From contig JASXTE010000002.1 of NCBI GenBank assembly GCA_030280995.1, positions 19,489,683 through 19,553,682 of the forward strand: a stretch of 64,000 bases of DNA, written 5' to 3'. Under the pieces are notes generated by a model. That model was not told the DNA's origin. It saw only the letters and a program-made list of their open reading frames with translations, and made no database searches. Both the position numbers and the translations under genes were made by a program. This stretch comes from Hemileia vastatrix. Its lineage: Eukaryota; Basidiomycota; Pucciniomycetes; Pucciniales; Zaghouaniaceae. Positions 32,909 to 43,859 of the stretch are shown here, piece by piece. The first letter of the stretch is position 1. The number at the start of each line of letters is the position of its first letter.

Positions 32909-33388
32909 GTTTTTTTCAGTCTGAGATCAAGTACAGAGATGTGAACTAGCTAAAATATTCAGATGTCTAGAAGATTTGAATGGTCCTATATGTATACTGT
33001 GGTACAAATCCAATAAGTATTAAAAATATAACTCAATATAAGGATCTCAGTAATTTTAAATCTCACTACTTATATATGGCTTACAATCCTATAATTGGTA
33101 GGAAAAAAGATGTAATAATTCAGATACTATTCAAAGACTTTAAAAGTATTATTGATATGTATTGTAATTGTATTGGTTATATATTTTATTGTAATAATAA
33201 AGAATGTAGAAAACAAGACCAAAAACCCCCTCCTTTTATACCCAATAACTCCTCCAATGTACCCCTTGATTAACCAGCCCTATACACTGCTAATGACGCC
33301 TCATTCCCATCTGATACACCTGTCCAAAAGCATAAAGAGTGACCAATAACATAATTAGAATGATATCACCTGCCAAAATCCTGTAGTA
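32909..33388 (-). mobile_element. Truncated solo LTR type 2, unit B
   Basis: Homologous to 14408-14890. Its terminal TG is mutated to TT. It ends at CCTGTAGTAA, where internal sequence of element P begins without any P 5' LTR. Confidence 0.65.
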
Positions 33389-34610
33389 AAAATTTAAGTA
33401 ATAAATGCTCTGTAGATGATGACAGAACTGTTCTATCTATTGCTAGGATTAATGATCAACTATTTTATATTCCTGATTTGAGAAATAAATTGTCTGATTT
33501 TGAGAAAAAAATTTCTGCTTTACAGGCTGTTCAGAATACTAATTATCATGAGTTAAAAATATTTCTCAACCTGCTAATCATAAAAATAAACAGCCTGAAC
33601 AGGGTGTTTCTTCTCTCCCTTTTAATGTACCAGTTTTTCCAGCTGAAAATTATTCTGTAAAATCTGTTACATCAAATAAGAATAATTTTAATGCTCACAA
33701 TGAGCCATATACCTCTTTAAATAATGAAATATCTGAACACCTTTCAATACTTCAAGAATTGATAACCTTGAATAGTTCAAACCTTAAAACTGACCATCCT
33801 GGTAAAAATAAAAATTGGCCTAAATTGGACCAATATCCTACTTTTGATGGTGATTCTTCATCTGATTGGCAACACTTTATCCAAAGAATTGATAATTTGA
33901 AAAGATCTTATAAACTTCTAGATGAGCAAATTGTTTCTAATTTAATTTCTTCATTTTCCAATGTAGCCTTGATGTGGTATGAATCTGCTTTGTTAGATAA
34001 CAACCATTGTACATGGAGTGAATGGAAAACCTTGATTGAGAATCAGTTTGGTGGTTCGAAATTCAGGTTGGCTCAGCAGATACTGTATGAAAATACTAAA
34101 TATGTATCCTCCTCTGTTGAAAAACCCATTGTTTTTCTTATGAAATTAACAAAAATCCTGAGAGCAATTGATCCAAAGATGGATTATGATATTTGGAGAG
34201 ATAAAATCATGTATAAATTACCAAATTCTCTTAGAGATTTAGTTGTAGCTAGAACTGAGCATGTGAGGGAACATTCTTCTTTCATTAATATGTGTAATGA
34301 AGTACTGCTCAACCATAGATATGAACCAAAAAATTAACTTGGAAAATCTTATCATGATCAAAATAAACCCTCTAAAAAGCCCCCAGAAAAATCTGGTAAA
34401 CCCTCTGCCTCATTTGCACCTAAAAAATATGCAACAAATACTTGTTTCAAATGTAACAAATAATGGCAAAAGGGTCATGTTTGTGACAAGAAAATTCATC
34501 TTGTTGAACAAAAGGAAGACACTGATGATGCTTAAATTGATATCAATAATTCTTCTAGTGACTGTGAAAGTAATATCTCCTATGACAATGAATCTCTTAA
34601 AGATGTTTTA
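33389..34610 (+). pseudogene. Gag of chromovirus P, broken
   Basis: Starts inside gag at the junction with the LTR remnant; the start codon and 5' LTR are missing. One frame runs to about 33560, then a shift to another (open from 33663, with a 192-codon stretch 33759-34337). That stretch holds the capsid-like DGDSSSDWQHFIQRIDNL and ALMWYESALL. A stop at 34335 and another inside the cysteine motif (TCFKCNK-stop-WQKGHVCDKK at about 34440-34490) follow. The intact form of this unusual knuckle is in element R. Confidence 0.75.
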
Positions 34611-35984
34611 ATGTTGGAACAGGATGTCCAATATTTAGATAATATATCTGAAGAATGTGTATTGGATTTATCTTCAGTAGAAAATGCTGAAATAATTAAA
34701 GACATTACTAAAAATTCTATATCCATATCCCCTTTAAAGGCACCTGTTATAATTAATGGTAAAAATGTTGAGGTAGCTCTTGACTCTGGTTCTGGAGGAA
34801 GTGTAGTGTCTGAAAAAGCACTAGCTTCAGTAGATAAGGATTATTTGAGTAAATTATTACCTATGACATCTGAAAAATGTAGAGGGTATGGTTCTATTTT
34901 GTGTCCTATTGGAAAATACAAAACCTCTTTATTCTTCAAATATAATGGTGGTTTTGTCAGAGCTATTTGTGAATTTGTTGTCATGAAGAATGATAATTTA
35001 AGCAATTGGTTTATTATGGGTAATGATATTTTAACCATGTTTGGTGTGAAATTGGACCCAGCTAATAATTGCTTCACCTTGGGATTGAATGGCAAAAGAG
35101 AATTCAAAATTTCCTCCCCTAGAAAACCTTCTGTGCATCTGTTAAAGTCTTGTAACTCATTGGTCCAGTGTAAAAGCAGACCAACAAGTGAAATGGATCA
35201 TTCATTGAATGAAATAAATACTGCTTCTTTTGGTGATCAGTTGACTAGTGAACAAAAGGATTCTATAATTGCCTCAATTACCTCTTTCCCTATGGCTTTT
35301 GCTCATGGCTCTCATGTCTTAGGAATTTTTCAGGATGAAATGAAAATTACTTTATCCTGTAACTTGAGTGATATTCCTCCTAGTCTTAAGAAAAAACCAT
35401 ATCCTTCTTCTACAACAAAAAGAAAGGATATTGAAGATAATATTGCCACATTATTAAAAATGAATATCATTGAGAAGGTGGATGTCACCCCCAAATATTG
35501 TGTCATCTCCCCAGTCTTGATTTCTTATGAGAAGGATAAGGCTATATTATGTGGAGATTACAGAGCATTAAAAACTTATACTGTTGATGATATTTATCCT
35601 TTACCCAGAATTAATTCATTACATGCTACCTTTCAAGGTGCACAATTTATTAGTTGTCTGGATGGTAATAAAGGGTATCATCAAGTTCCAGTTGAGAAAA
35701 ATTCTCAAAATTTTTTACTTATTTCTACTCATATGGGAATATATAAGTATGTGAGAATGCCATTTGGCCCTAAAAATGCCCCTTCAGTTTTTCAAAATGT
35801 CATGGATAACACTTTCCATCAAGGAATAATTGAGGGATGGCTCATGGTGTATATTGATGATATTATAGTTTTTTCTAAAACTTTTGATGAAAATATGATT
35901 CACTTAAATATAGTTTTTCAAAAAATGGATGAAATCAATATGACCTTGTCCTTGAAAAGTGTAAATTTGGTTTTCAATCTTTGA
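34611..35984 (+). pseudogene. Protease-RT segment of chromovirus P
   Basis: 457 codons. The aspartic protease motif LDSGSGGSVV lies near residue 57. RT follows, with DYRALKTYTVDDIYPLPRI near 320-340, MPFGPKNAPSVF near 385 and catalytic YIDD at about 413-416. The frame ends early in LKSVNLVF, where element R reads LKKCKFGF: a small deletion near 35957 shifts the frame. The next segment overlaps in another frame (35981). Function would be Gag-Pol processing and cDNA synthesis, but this copy cannot make a full polyprotein. Confidence 0.85.
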
Positions 35985-37288
35985 AAGTCCTTGGCCATGT
36001 TGTTTCAGGCCTACATATTTTTTTAGACCACAACAACGTTGCTGCAATTCAAAATGTAAAGGCACCAACTTCTGTAAGAGAAATACAAAGTTTTTTGGGT
36101 ATGTGTGGCTATTATAGACAATATATTAATAATTATCAGGTCATAGCCTTGCCTCTTACCAAACTAGCTAAAAAAGATGTTGCATTTATCTGGAATAATG
36201 ACTGTCAAAAAGCTTTTGATGCATCAAAATGTTGTTTAGTGACAGCCCCTATCTTGGCTCTTCCAGATTTCAACAAACCTTTTGTCCTGTACACAGATGC
36301 TAGCTTTGTTGGTCTGGGTGCTGCCCTTGACCAAAAACAAATTATTAATGATGAATCCTCAGAGGTTGTCATTTGTTATATTTCAAGAACCTTGAGAAAT
36401 AGTGAATTGAAATATGGTGCCACTCTTTTAGAGTGCTTAGCAGTTGTTTGGGCTCTTGAGAAGCTTCATTACTACCTGGATGACCAAAAGTTTGAATTGG
36501 TAACTGACTGTAGTGCTGTGAAGTCCCTCTTAAACCTAAAAACACCTAATAGAAATATTTTTAGGTGGCAACCTGCTTTTCAAGAATACAGAGGAAGAAT
36601 GAAAATTATCCATAGGTCTGGAAATGTTCAGTCCAATGTTGATATGCTGTCCAGATTTCCTCTGCCAAATAATGACTCCAATCCTGCTTATGTACCTGAA
36701 GATGATACTGTTCATATCCATGGTATATTTATAGTTGATATTGAAGAAGAGTTATTACAATTAATTCTGGATTCATATGATAAAGATTCTGATTTAAATA
36801 AATTAGTTACTATCTTAAATGATCCTAAGAATGCTTCAATTCAAGCATTGATTAAAACTTTTCCTGAAAAGTATCAAAATGCTTTGATTAAGGGAAAGTT
36901 TTCTATTGAAGATGTTTATATATATTATAGAAGAAATCTTACTAATGTAACTGTAATTCCTCCTTCTATGAAAGAAAATATCCTCAAACTTTGTCATGAT
37001 GACATATTAGCTGGTTATTTTGATCTTGAAAAAACAATGATTAGAATAAAAAACACTGTTTGGTGGGCTAATATGTCTGAAGATAAAAAATTATATGTTG
37101 AATCATGTGATTCCTGCCAGAAATCTAAAAGGTTGACAGGTAAGAGAACAGGGTTATTACAAAATATTGAAGCACCTGATGCCCCTTGGCAAATAATTAA
37201 TATGGATTTTGTCACTGGTCTTCCTGTAGCAGGTAAGGACAGTTACAATTTTTGTTGGGTAATAGTGGATAGATTTACTAAAATGTGA
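35981..37288 (+). pseudogene. RT thumb, RNase H and integrase N-part of chromovirus P
   Basis: 435 codons. VLGHVVSGL, FLGMCGYYRQYI (RT connection), LYTDASFVGLGAAL (RNase H, about residue 103), DMLSRFPLPN, then the integrase zinc site LCHDDILAGYF...SCDSCQKSKR. The second zinc-binding His is Tyr here (GYF against GHF in R), so the HHCC site is damaged. The first catalytic Asp of integrase (NMDFVTGLP) is kept. A TGA at 37286 cuts the frame after DRFTKM. Confidence 0.85.
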
Positions 37289-38287
37289 AAATTTATTTGC
37301 ACACACAAGGATGTCTCCACCAAAGACTTAGCTTTCTTATGGTGGTCTTATATGTTCAATATAGTTGGATTCTATAGGGCCATTATATCTGACAGAGATC
37401 CCAAATTTACATCTGAATTCTGAATGTCTTTAATGGATATATGTGGTTGTGAATTAAAATTATATACTGCTCACCATCCCCAGACTGATGGTCTAGCTGA
37501 AAGAATAATTCAAACATTAGAGGATATTATTAGAAGGTATTGTGCCTTTGGATTGGAATATAAAGATAATGACAGATTTACTCATGACTGGGTTACTTTG
37601 CTCCCAGGTCTTGAATTTGCTTATAATAGCACTGTTCACTCTGTTACTTAAAAGAAGCCTATTGAGCTTTGGCTAGGTTATGTCCCTAATACTCCTGCTC
37701 AAATACTCAATAGTAGATTGCCTAAATTGGAATTACACCCTGGTGTCAAATCTTTTGTTCAAATGCAACAACTGTGCAGAAAACAGGCTCAGAATTTTAT
37801 TGATAAAGCATTTGAGTATGAAAAGAAAAGATGGGATAAATCCCATAAAGAGCACACATTTGGTGAAGGTGATGAAGTGTTTATATTTACTGTCCATTTC
37901 AATTTACAGGGTAACAACAAGTTAAAAGATTCTTTTGTAGGGCCTTTTGTTGTTAAAAGAATGATTGGGGATAATGCAGTTGTAGTTGTGTTATGCTCTC
38001 CATATGATAGAAAACATCCTGTTTTCCCCATTTCCCTGCTGAAACCTTATACTTCCAAAAGTGATTTATTCCATAAAAGAAAAGGAATACCCAAGAAAAA
38101 TCCTCAAGAAATCACTGAAACTGCTGAAATTGATAAAATTCTGAATAGGTTTTTCACTTCTGAAAAAGGTGTTGAGTATTTTCTAAGATATAAAAATAAG
38201 TCATCTGAATATGATGCAAGGATACCTGGTAAAGAAATTTCAAACCTTCCTACTCTGTTAAAAAAGTATAAAAAGAAAAAATCATAG
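37289..38287 (+). pseudogene. Integrase C-part and chromodomain of chromovirus P
   Basis: Read in pieces. SDRDPKF then a Trp-to-stop change (TGA before MSLMD at 37424), AHHPQTDGLAERI with the catalytic Glu, a TAA after HSVT at 37649, then an open frame from 37718 to 38287. That last part has a GPF-type module (VGPFVVKRMIGDNAV) and ends in a chromodomain-like block (AEIDKIL...GVEYFLRYKNKS...IPGKEISNLP), which in chromoviruses guides integration to chromatin. The C-terminal KKYKKKKS tail is basic. Confidence 0.8.
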
Positions 38288-38668
38288 AATTTTTTTATTG
38301 TTTTTTTAGAGTGTGGGAGTGTCAGCCAGGCTGTTCCAGGAGACCAGTAAATAAACATACAATTTTATTGAAATTAAAAGAGGACATAATAATTGCAGCT
38401 TATTTATTTACATTAAATTTATATTACATAATATATTATATAAATATTTTATTTTATAAGTAAAATAAATTTTATTTTAATTTTATTATCATATAAATTA
38501 AGTATACATCAATTTAATTACCATATTCCATATAAAGGGACACATTTTTTATGTATTTAATAAATAAATAATTAATTACATCTTATTAATTATCTTATAT
38601 TGTAATTACATTAATTATTTAAATTAAATATGTAATTAACCTTTTCATATAAAATATTTTCCATAATA

Positions 38669-38710
38669 GGGGGTGTCAGTTCTGGCAAATCCGCACTTAA
38701 CTTAAGTGCG
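38669..38710. repeat. Left TIR and subterminal palindrome
   Basis: TIR at 38669-38699; the palindrome CGCACTTAACTTAAGTGCG at 38692-38710 overlaps it. Confidence 0.85.
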
Positions 38711-40091
38711 TATTTCAAACTAAATCAGCACTTAAATTTTGCAAAAAAGTCACTTATTTCAAAAATGGGTGTCAGTTCTGACCTCAAATCAGCACTTTTT
38801 TTGTGATTTTTTTTTTCAAAACCACATGTTGGCCACATCATCCCTTTCTTTCCCATACCATTTTGTACTCTCCAAATGTCTTCTTTGTGTACTTCATTCA
38901 CTCGGGTTGGTATTTTGGTTTGTTGCATATTCATTTTTTTTTGGAATTTACAGTGAATTTTTTTTTTTTGGATGGCTCATTGGTTTTCTTTCACCAGCTC
39001 AACATGAAATCACATATTTTCTGAAATTGCATATTTTGTCAGTGATTTTTTTTTTTCATTCATCCCTCATATACTTTTCCTATTCTCCTCCAACATCCCT
39101 CAAACAATTTGGTTTCATTCATTTTGTCATCTAATCTCTCCAGGTAAGTCACTTTATTCTTTTTTTTTTATTTTTTGATTACTAATTATAATTTTTTTTT
39201 GTTTTTTTCTGTTTATTTTATTTTTTTTATCTAAATTTTTTTTGTAAGTGGTTATTTTGGATTTCAATGGTATAGTTAACCTTTTTTTTCTCTCCCTCCT
39301 TACTTTCTTTTTTAGCTCCATCACCCTACTCTTCATCCCTCCTTGGCATGGTCATTATCCCCCCTTTCCCTTATTTCACTTTTTTTTGGCTCCATTTCAT
39401 TGAAACACATACATTGCACATTCTTTATGCATTTCACTTACTCCATATTCAATTTCCCCACAATTCCAACATCAATCTTTCTCACTCTATTTTTCCTACT
39501 TTTCAATCAAGGTAAGTTTCATCTCCTTTTTTTCATGCCTATATGATATCTCATTCCTTTTATGAAAACTTCATACTTAAATATATGTATGACTCTTATC
39601 TGGATGACAGTGAACTTATAAAACTCCTTTTGATCTCATCTTCATTACCACTTTTCAAGTTTTTGTAAAATTTTGAAAATCAGACTCAGAATCAGGGTTA
39701 GGTTTATTCAAATCTAATATTCTTTTTACTGAAGACTCTCCTGAAGGCTACCTTTCATTTCCTACAAACAGATTTGAATTTGATTCAGTGGTTGCTGAGA
39801 TATTGACCGTTAAAGTTGAGCCTTGTTTTTCTTAATTTAAATTTTTATTTCATTTTTTTATGTAACAAATTAGGGTTAGGTTTATTTAAATCACATGTCC
39901 TTTAACTGAAGATTCTACTAAAGCATATCTTTCATTTCCCACAAACAGGTTTGAATTAGGTTCAGTGGTTGCTGAGATTTTGACCTTTGAAGTTGAGCCT
40001 TTTTTCCAAATTTCACTTGTCTTATTTCACATTTTTATATTGCATATTTAGAGGATATGGATTCTGAAACTCTTATATGATTATTATCTAG
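38711..40091 (+). other. T-rich leader and 178-bp tandem repeat of the TIR transposon
   Basis: No ORF supported: open frames at 38739-39546 are translations of T and pyrimidine runs. CAG-GTAAGT at 39139, a TTTTTTAG acceptor near 39315 and AAG-GTAAGT at 39508 suggest a non-coding leader exon between introns, feeding the oxygenase frame. About 39692-39835 is repeated at about 39870-40010 (GGTTAGGTTTATT start, AGTGGTTGCTGAGAT inside). Confidence 0.45.
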
Positions 40092-40694
40092 GCATTTCAA
40101 TTATATAGGCATATATTTGTTGCTCACAAATATCACTAAAGCTCAAAAAGATGAAGATTTTTGCTTATGGGACACTCTACCTTCCTTTAACTCTTTTCTT
40201 GCTCTTCAACTCAAAAAGCACTGTAATAAAGCATTTGAAAAAAATCATGAACTTGCAACCAAAGTTGGAATACCGAATTGGTGTGACTCCAAATGGGAAG
40301 ATATAAGCCACAAATATCTTTTTTTTCTAATGTTATTATCACTCATTCTGGATTCCACAATAGGATTCATATCTATAGGAATGATGCCAATTTTCTTACT
40401 TTTGGTATATTCTCATATATCAATCCGATAACTGGCCACCCAATACCATCTCCAGCTAAAATCAAAGGACATGGTTTATATTTTCCAGACCACCGGTGCA
40501 TCATTGATTTTGGTTTGGGAAATGGTATCATCAAAACTATTTGGAATTCTTCTAAGGATAATCATCAAACAACCAAAGCTCCTCCTGGTTTGGAATCCTG
40601 TCAAGATTTAACACATTTTGGTTGCTCATTTCAAATCAGTCATAAGTTGATTCAAAGAATCAATAAGGTAATGAAAGAAGGTAAAGTTAATTGA
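40092..40694 (+). pseudogene. TET-like 2OG-Fe(II) oxygenase domain fragment
   Basis: The frame opens after a TATCTAG acceptor-like site at 40091, runs as DTLPSFNSFLALQLKK, KNHELATKVGIPNW, and shifts by one base at a T run near 40317-40326 into FSNVIITHSGFHNRIH, LTFGIFSYINPITGH, FPDHRCIIDFG, GNGIIKTIW, NHQTT and HFGCSFQIS, to a stop at 40692. From memory this order matches TET/JBP-type dioxygenases of basidiomycetes, which oxidise methylated bases in DNA. The expected iron-binding HxD after the GFHN segment reads H-I-Y; the later His (NHQTT) is present. The lost Asp and the frameshift mark a dead copy. Family call from motif memory only. Confidence 0.55.
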
Positions 40695-41239
40695 TTTAAA
40701 AAAACTTTATCTAGATCCAAAAAGTATGGGGATTAGAGTTGTTGTCCAAAATTTTATATTTTTTCATAAATTTTTAATAAATATTTTTTATGTATCAATT
40801 TCCTCAACTAAAGTAATGGGCCCACGACCTTGTGTTGTATAAAAGGTAATCATGATAACATTTATTTGTTTCATGGGGTTCCTCTAGCCTATACCTGTGG
40901 AAAGTCCCAAACTTTTGTTTCTAGATTTGATCTGCATTTTGGCTTGAGGGATTGTCATTACTTTAAACTAGGGAAATTGATATATATTAGATATTTATTT
41001 AATAATTTATGTAATTATATTAAATTTAGATGACTTCCACCACTTACTTCAATAAAATGCAGGGGGAGGGGTATTGCCAAATTTTCAAATCTGACATGTG
41101 AAATTGATGACTTAGAAAAATTTTGGTGATATCCACCCCTTGCTTCAATAAAATTCAGGGGAGAGTATTTCCAATTTTTTAAAATAGATATAAAATTTTT
41201 TTGACTTGTAAATATTTTGGTGAAAATTTTTGATGAGAA
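40695..41239. other. Between the two transposon genes; short direct repeat
   Basis: No gene supported. 41033-41090 and 41128-41185 are diverged direct copies (CCAC-ACTTACTTCAATAAAAT-CAGGGG). The second half of the transposase expected here on the minus strand is not readable. Confidence 0.5.
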
Positions 41240-41873
41240 TGTGAAAGTAATTGTTTCCACCTTGAGCAGGTTTCTGGCTCAAAGGAATAGTAGTACCATC
41301 AACAAAACCAATACATCCTGGGAAGCCCTCTGCTTGCATAACCTGAGATGATTCAAGTCGCTCTTCTTTTGTTGGCCAGGTGAGAAGTTGAGATTCCAAG
41401 GAGTTGGTGGCAGTGATACATCGTTTGGTATAAGTGTTAACTGAACAATACCTTAAATCAAAGACATTTTCTAAACGTTTCAAAGCGGCTCCATTACCAT
41501 TTGAACCCAAACGACATAGTGTGATGGCCAATTAAATTGAAGGATGTCATTGTTCTTTTTGAGAATTATTGTGAAATATGGAATGATCCTGAATAATCTC
41601 AAGCAATTTAAGGAAACATTCCTGAGAAGTCCTGAACAGCTGTCTAAAACTGGGTGTAGATAGGTTAAGAAGTGTTTGGATGGTGTACTTGGGGGTATGA
41701 AGTACTTGAGGCTTTCTGGGAAGAAGGTAACATTTCGTGGCCATTTTTGATAAAAAGACAAAATCTTCTTCTAGATCAGAATCAGAATTGGAATCAGAGT
41801 CCAAGAGCAGTTCAAGAGCCATGAAAGTCATTGCTTTATGTAATTTATCACGATTTGAAAGTGAGGAAGGCAT
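41240..41873 (-). pseudogene. PIF/Harbinger-type transposase, N-terminal part with stops
   Basis: One minus-strand frame from 41873, interrupted by two stops (TGA then TAA at about 41545-41530). An acidic N-terminus (DSDSNSDSDLEED), then FRQLFRTSQECFLKLLEII, LAITLCRLGSNGNGAALKRL, YTKRCITA and GFPGCIGFVDGTTIPLSQKP. The last block is the hallmark of DDE_Tnp_4/Harbinger transposases and supplies the first catalytic Asp (VDG). After NNYFHI homology is lost, so the second Asp and Glu are missing. It lies convergent to the TET-like fragment within the same TIR element, which it may once have mobilised. Confidence 0.7.
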
Positions 41874-41997
41874 AACTCTTATATGATATGATATGAAGAT
41901 GTAAGTGATGTACGATGTTTTGAGTTATGAATTGTTATGCTTCAGAGTGCTGCATATGAATGGGATGATGCTGACAAATCAGTGAAATGGGACTTGA

Positions 41998-42158
41998 TGG
42001 TGAAATCAGCACTTTTGGTTGAGAAAGTGCGGATTTGAGTGAAATAAGTGACTTATTTCATTTTGAAATCCACCAGTATTGGGGCTAGTGTGTTTTGGAA
42101 ATCCGCACTTAAATAAGTGCGGATTTGTAAGTGCGGATTTGCCAGAACTGACACCCCC
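41998..42158. repeat. Right TIR and subterminal repeat cluster
   Basis: TIR at 42128-42158. Inside it are AAATC(C/A)GCACTT or its complement at about 42003, 42024, 42100, 42115 and 42130, and the hairpin CCGCACTTA-AA-TAAGTGCGG at 42103-42122. Likely transposase contact sites by analogy with other TIR elements. Confidence 0.65.
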
Positions 42159-43035
42159 TAATTATTGGCGCTTTTTTGACCATTAATTTTGTCAGTAAAC
42201 TATTAAATAAATTAAAACACTTATTTAATAAAATGGTATTTAAGTTCTCACTTTAAATTAGTAATATTATTAAATTAATTATTTGTTTCATTTAAACTAG
42301 TTATTGATTTAGTTACATAGTTAAAACAATTAATTAATTTCTGCTTTCTACTAGGTTAACTTCCTTACATAAAATTTTGCATCAAAACAATTTTTTGTTT
42401 CAATTAAAACACTTACATCCTACTGTAATGTCTGTTTTAGATTCTGTTTCTCACAGTTCTTATGTGTCAGACTTACTTAGTTACTCACTATTTTAATTAA
42501 CTGGTTTGGGTAATTATGGTGGAAAAAACTAGTTACTTATTCATGGGTTTAGTTAATTGTGTCATGTTTTTCTCTTAATATCTATGTTTTATTTCTATTC
42601 TTTTATATTCTTGTTTTAGCTTATTACTATTTTGTATATACTGATTTGTTGCGCTTCAGAGGTCCCATTGTCTATAAAAAGGCCTTGGGTAATCCCCTTT
42701 AGCCCATCACTTACTACTCATCATATTTTAAAATACATTATATCTTATTTTATTTACATTTTTTAGTTGCACTTCAGCCTTCTTAAATATTAAAATAAAA
42801 TTTAAAGGTTGTTTTAAGAATATTCAAATATTTAGTTGTTGATGATTGAGCAGAGTGAAAATAAAAGTACTTACTATATTAACCACACTGTCCCTCGTCT
42901 ACTTTGTCTATTAGACCCATTATTTCATTGTCCAATTCCTTTTAATCCCCTCTCTTCCCTTCTATTTTACTCCTATCATTCTAATCTCCCTTTTCCACCT
43001 TCCTTTTCACCTTCTTCTAGACAAGCCGGCCAACA

Positions 43036-43421
43036 ATTACTATCTCACATTTCTATATGTATACTTTTTGTTATTAGCAGGATATTTATCATCATCTATA
43101 TACATACAATAAACTAAGTGTATTTAAGGATTTCAACTTGCTATCAAGTTGGCATCCAAGCCTTTCTCTCTATAATTTTATTTATTTACTCATATCTCTC
43201 TTTTATTCATGTTCCTTTTCATCTTTTGTCCCATCCTCGCTTTTCCACTCCTAGTCCCTTGTCCATCTAAGTCCTTTATATAACTAACATATCATATTAA
43301 AAATTATCAGGTAGCATTCTTGTTCATTTTCATATTTTGTCCTGTCCTTGCTCATCCACTCCTAGCCCCTTGTCTGTCTAACTACTTTATATAAATAACA
43401 TATTATATTAAACAGTATCAC
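43036..43421. other. Start of unit C, non-coding with 110-bp tandem repeat
   Basis: Resumes unit sequence at ATTACTATCTCAC after the P LTR. Equivalent to 13587-13969. No gene. Confidence 0.6.
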
Positions 43422-43835
43422 CACCTGCTAGCAGGTGACAATCCCTTTATTCAATTTTGATTTAAAAGTAAATTTGATCTGATGTTGTGCGAGCTAGTGT
43501 GCCCATAGTTCAGTACAAACTCTTTCCAGAAGAATTACAGCTGAGCTGAAATTGAGCTAAATAAAAGATAGGGATTGGCCCCTGCTATCAGGTGCCCATA
43601 TTTTTTTATATAAAGGTATTACTTGGAATACATGACAATATTTCACCAGAAAAAAAATGTGGGCACCTGATAGCAGGTGCCAATCCCTTTCTTTGATTTG
43701 ATTCAATTTTAGCTCAGCTGTAATTCTTCTGAGAATACTGTGAACTTAACACTGAGAATACCAGCTTGCATGGTATCAAATCTGAGCTATACTTGAATTA
43801 CAAATTGATTGAAGGGTTGGAACCTGCTAGCAGGT
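43422..43835. repeat. Foldback element, unit C
   Basis: CACCTGCTAGCAGGTG at 43422-43437 and ACCTGCTAGCAGGT at 43822-43835; same layout as units A, B and D. Confidence 0.75.
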
Positions 43836-43859
43836 GCTGGCTGTTTTTTGTGGTGTTTT

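Larger units (their letters stand above)
38669..42158. mobile_element. TIR DNA transposon with PIF-type transposase and TET-like fragments
   Basis: 3490 bp with perfect 31-bp terminal inverted repeats beginning GGGGGTGTCAGTTCTGGC (38669-38699 and 42128-42158). Flanks are TA on both sides. Comparison with the uninterrupted LTR in unit D (AATAATTAATGGCG) fits duplication of TA. Inside are a T-rich leader with GTAAGT donor-like sites (39139, 39508), a plus-strand TET-like oxygenase fragment (40092-40694) and a minus-strand PIF/Harbinger-type transposase fragment (41240-41873), convergent with each other. Copies of AAATC(C/A)GCACTT are clustered near both ends. Both genes are broken, so this copy is not autonomous. 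Confidence 0.8.
38320..43035 (+). mobile_element. 3' LTR of chromovirus P, interrupted by a DNA transposon
   Basis: A purine-rich AGAGTGTGGGAG precedes TGTCAGCCAGGC at 38320; the end is GGCCAACA at 43035. Without the 3490-bp insertion the LTR is about 1.22 kb, like the solo copies at 15922-17097 and 54651-55788. TATAAAAA with GGCC lies near 42673. It is followed by ATTAC, and unit sequence resumes at TATCTCAC; in units A, B and D this point reads GCATTACTATC without an insertion. Confidence 0.85.

Noticed and set aside
37410..37652. Calling RIP-type mutation from Trp and Gln stop codons in element P
   Set aside because: A few C-to-T or G-to-A stops occur, but other breaks are indels or transversions; without a genome-wide dinucleotide test the claim is not supported.
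38739..39546. Several plus-strand ORFs rich in Phe, Leu and Ser
   Set aside because: Translations of T-rich and pyrimidine runs in the transposon leader; no motif, and splice-like sites cut them.
40830..41033. Plus-strand ORF of 67 codons between the transposon genes
   Set aside because: No match to TET or transposase motifs and not in frame with either.
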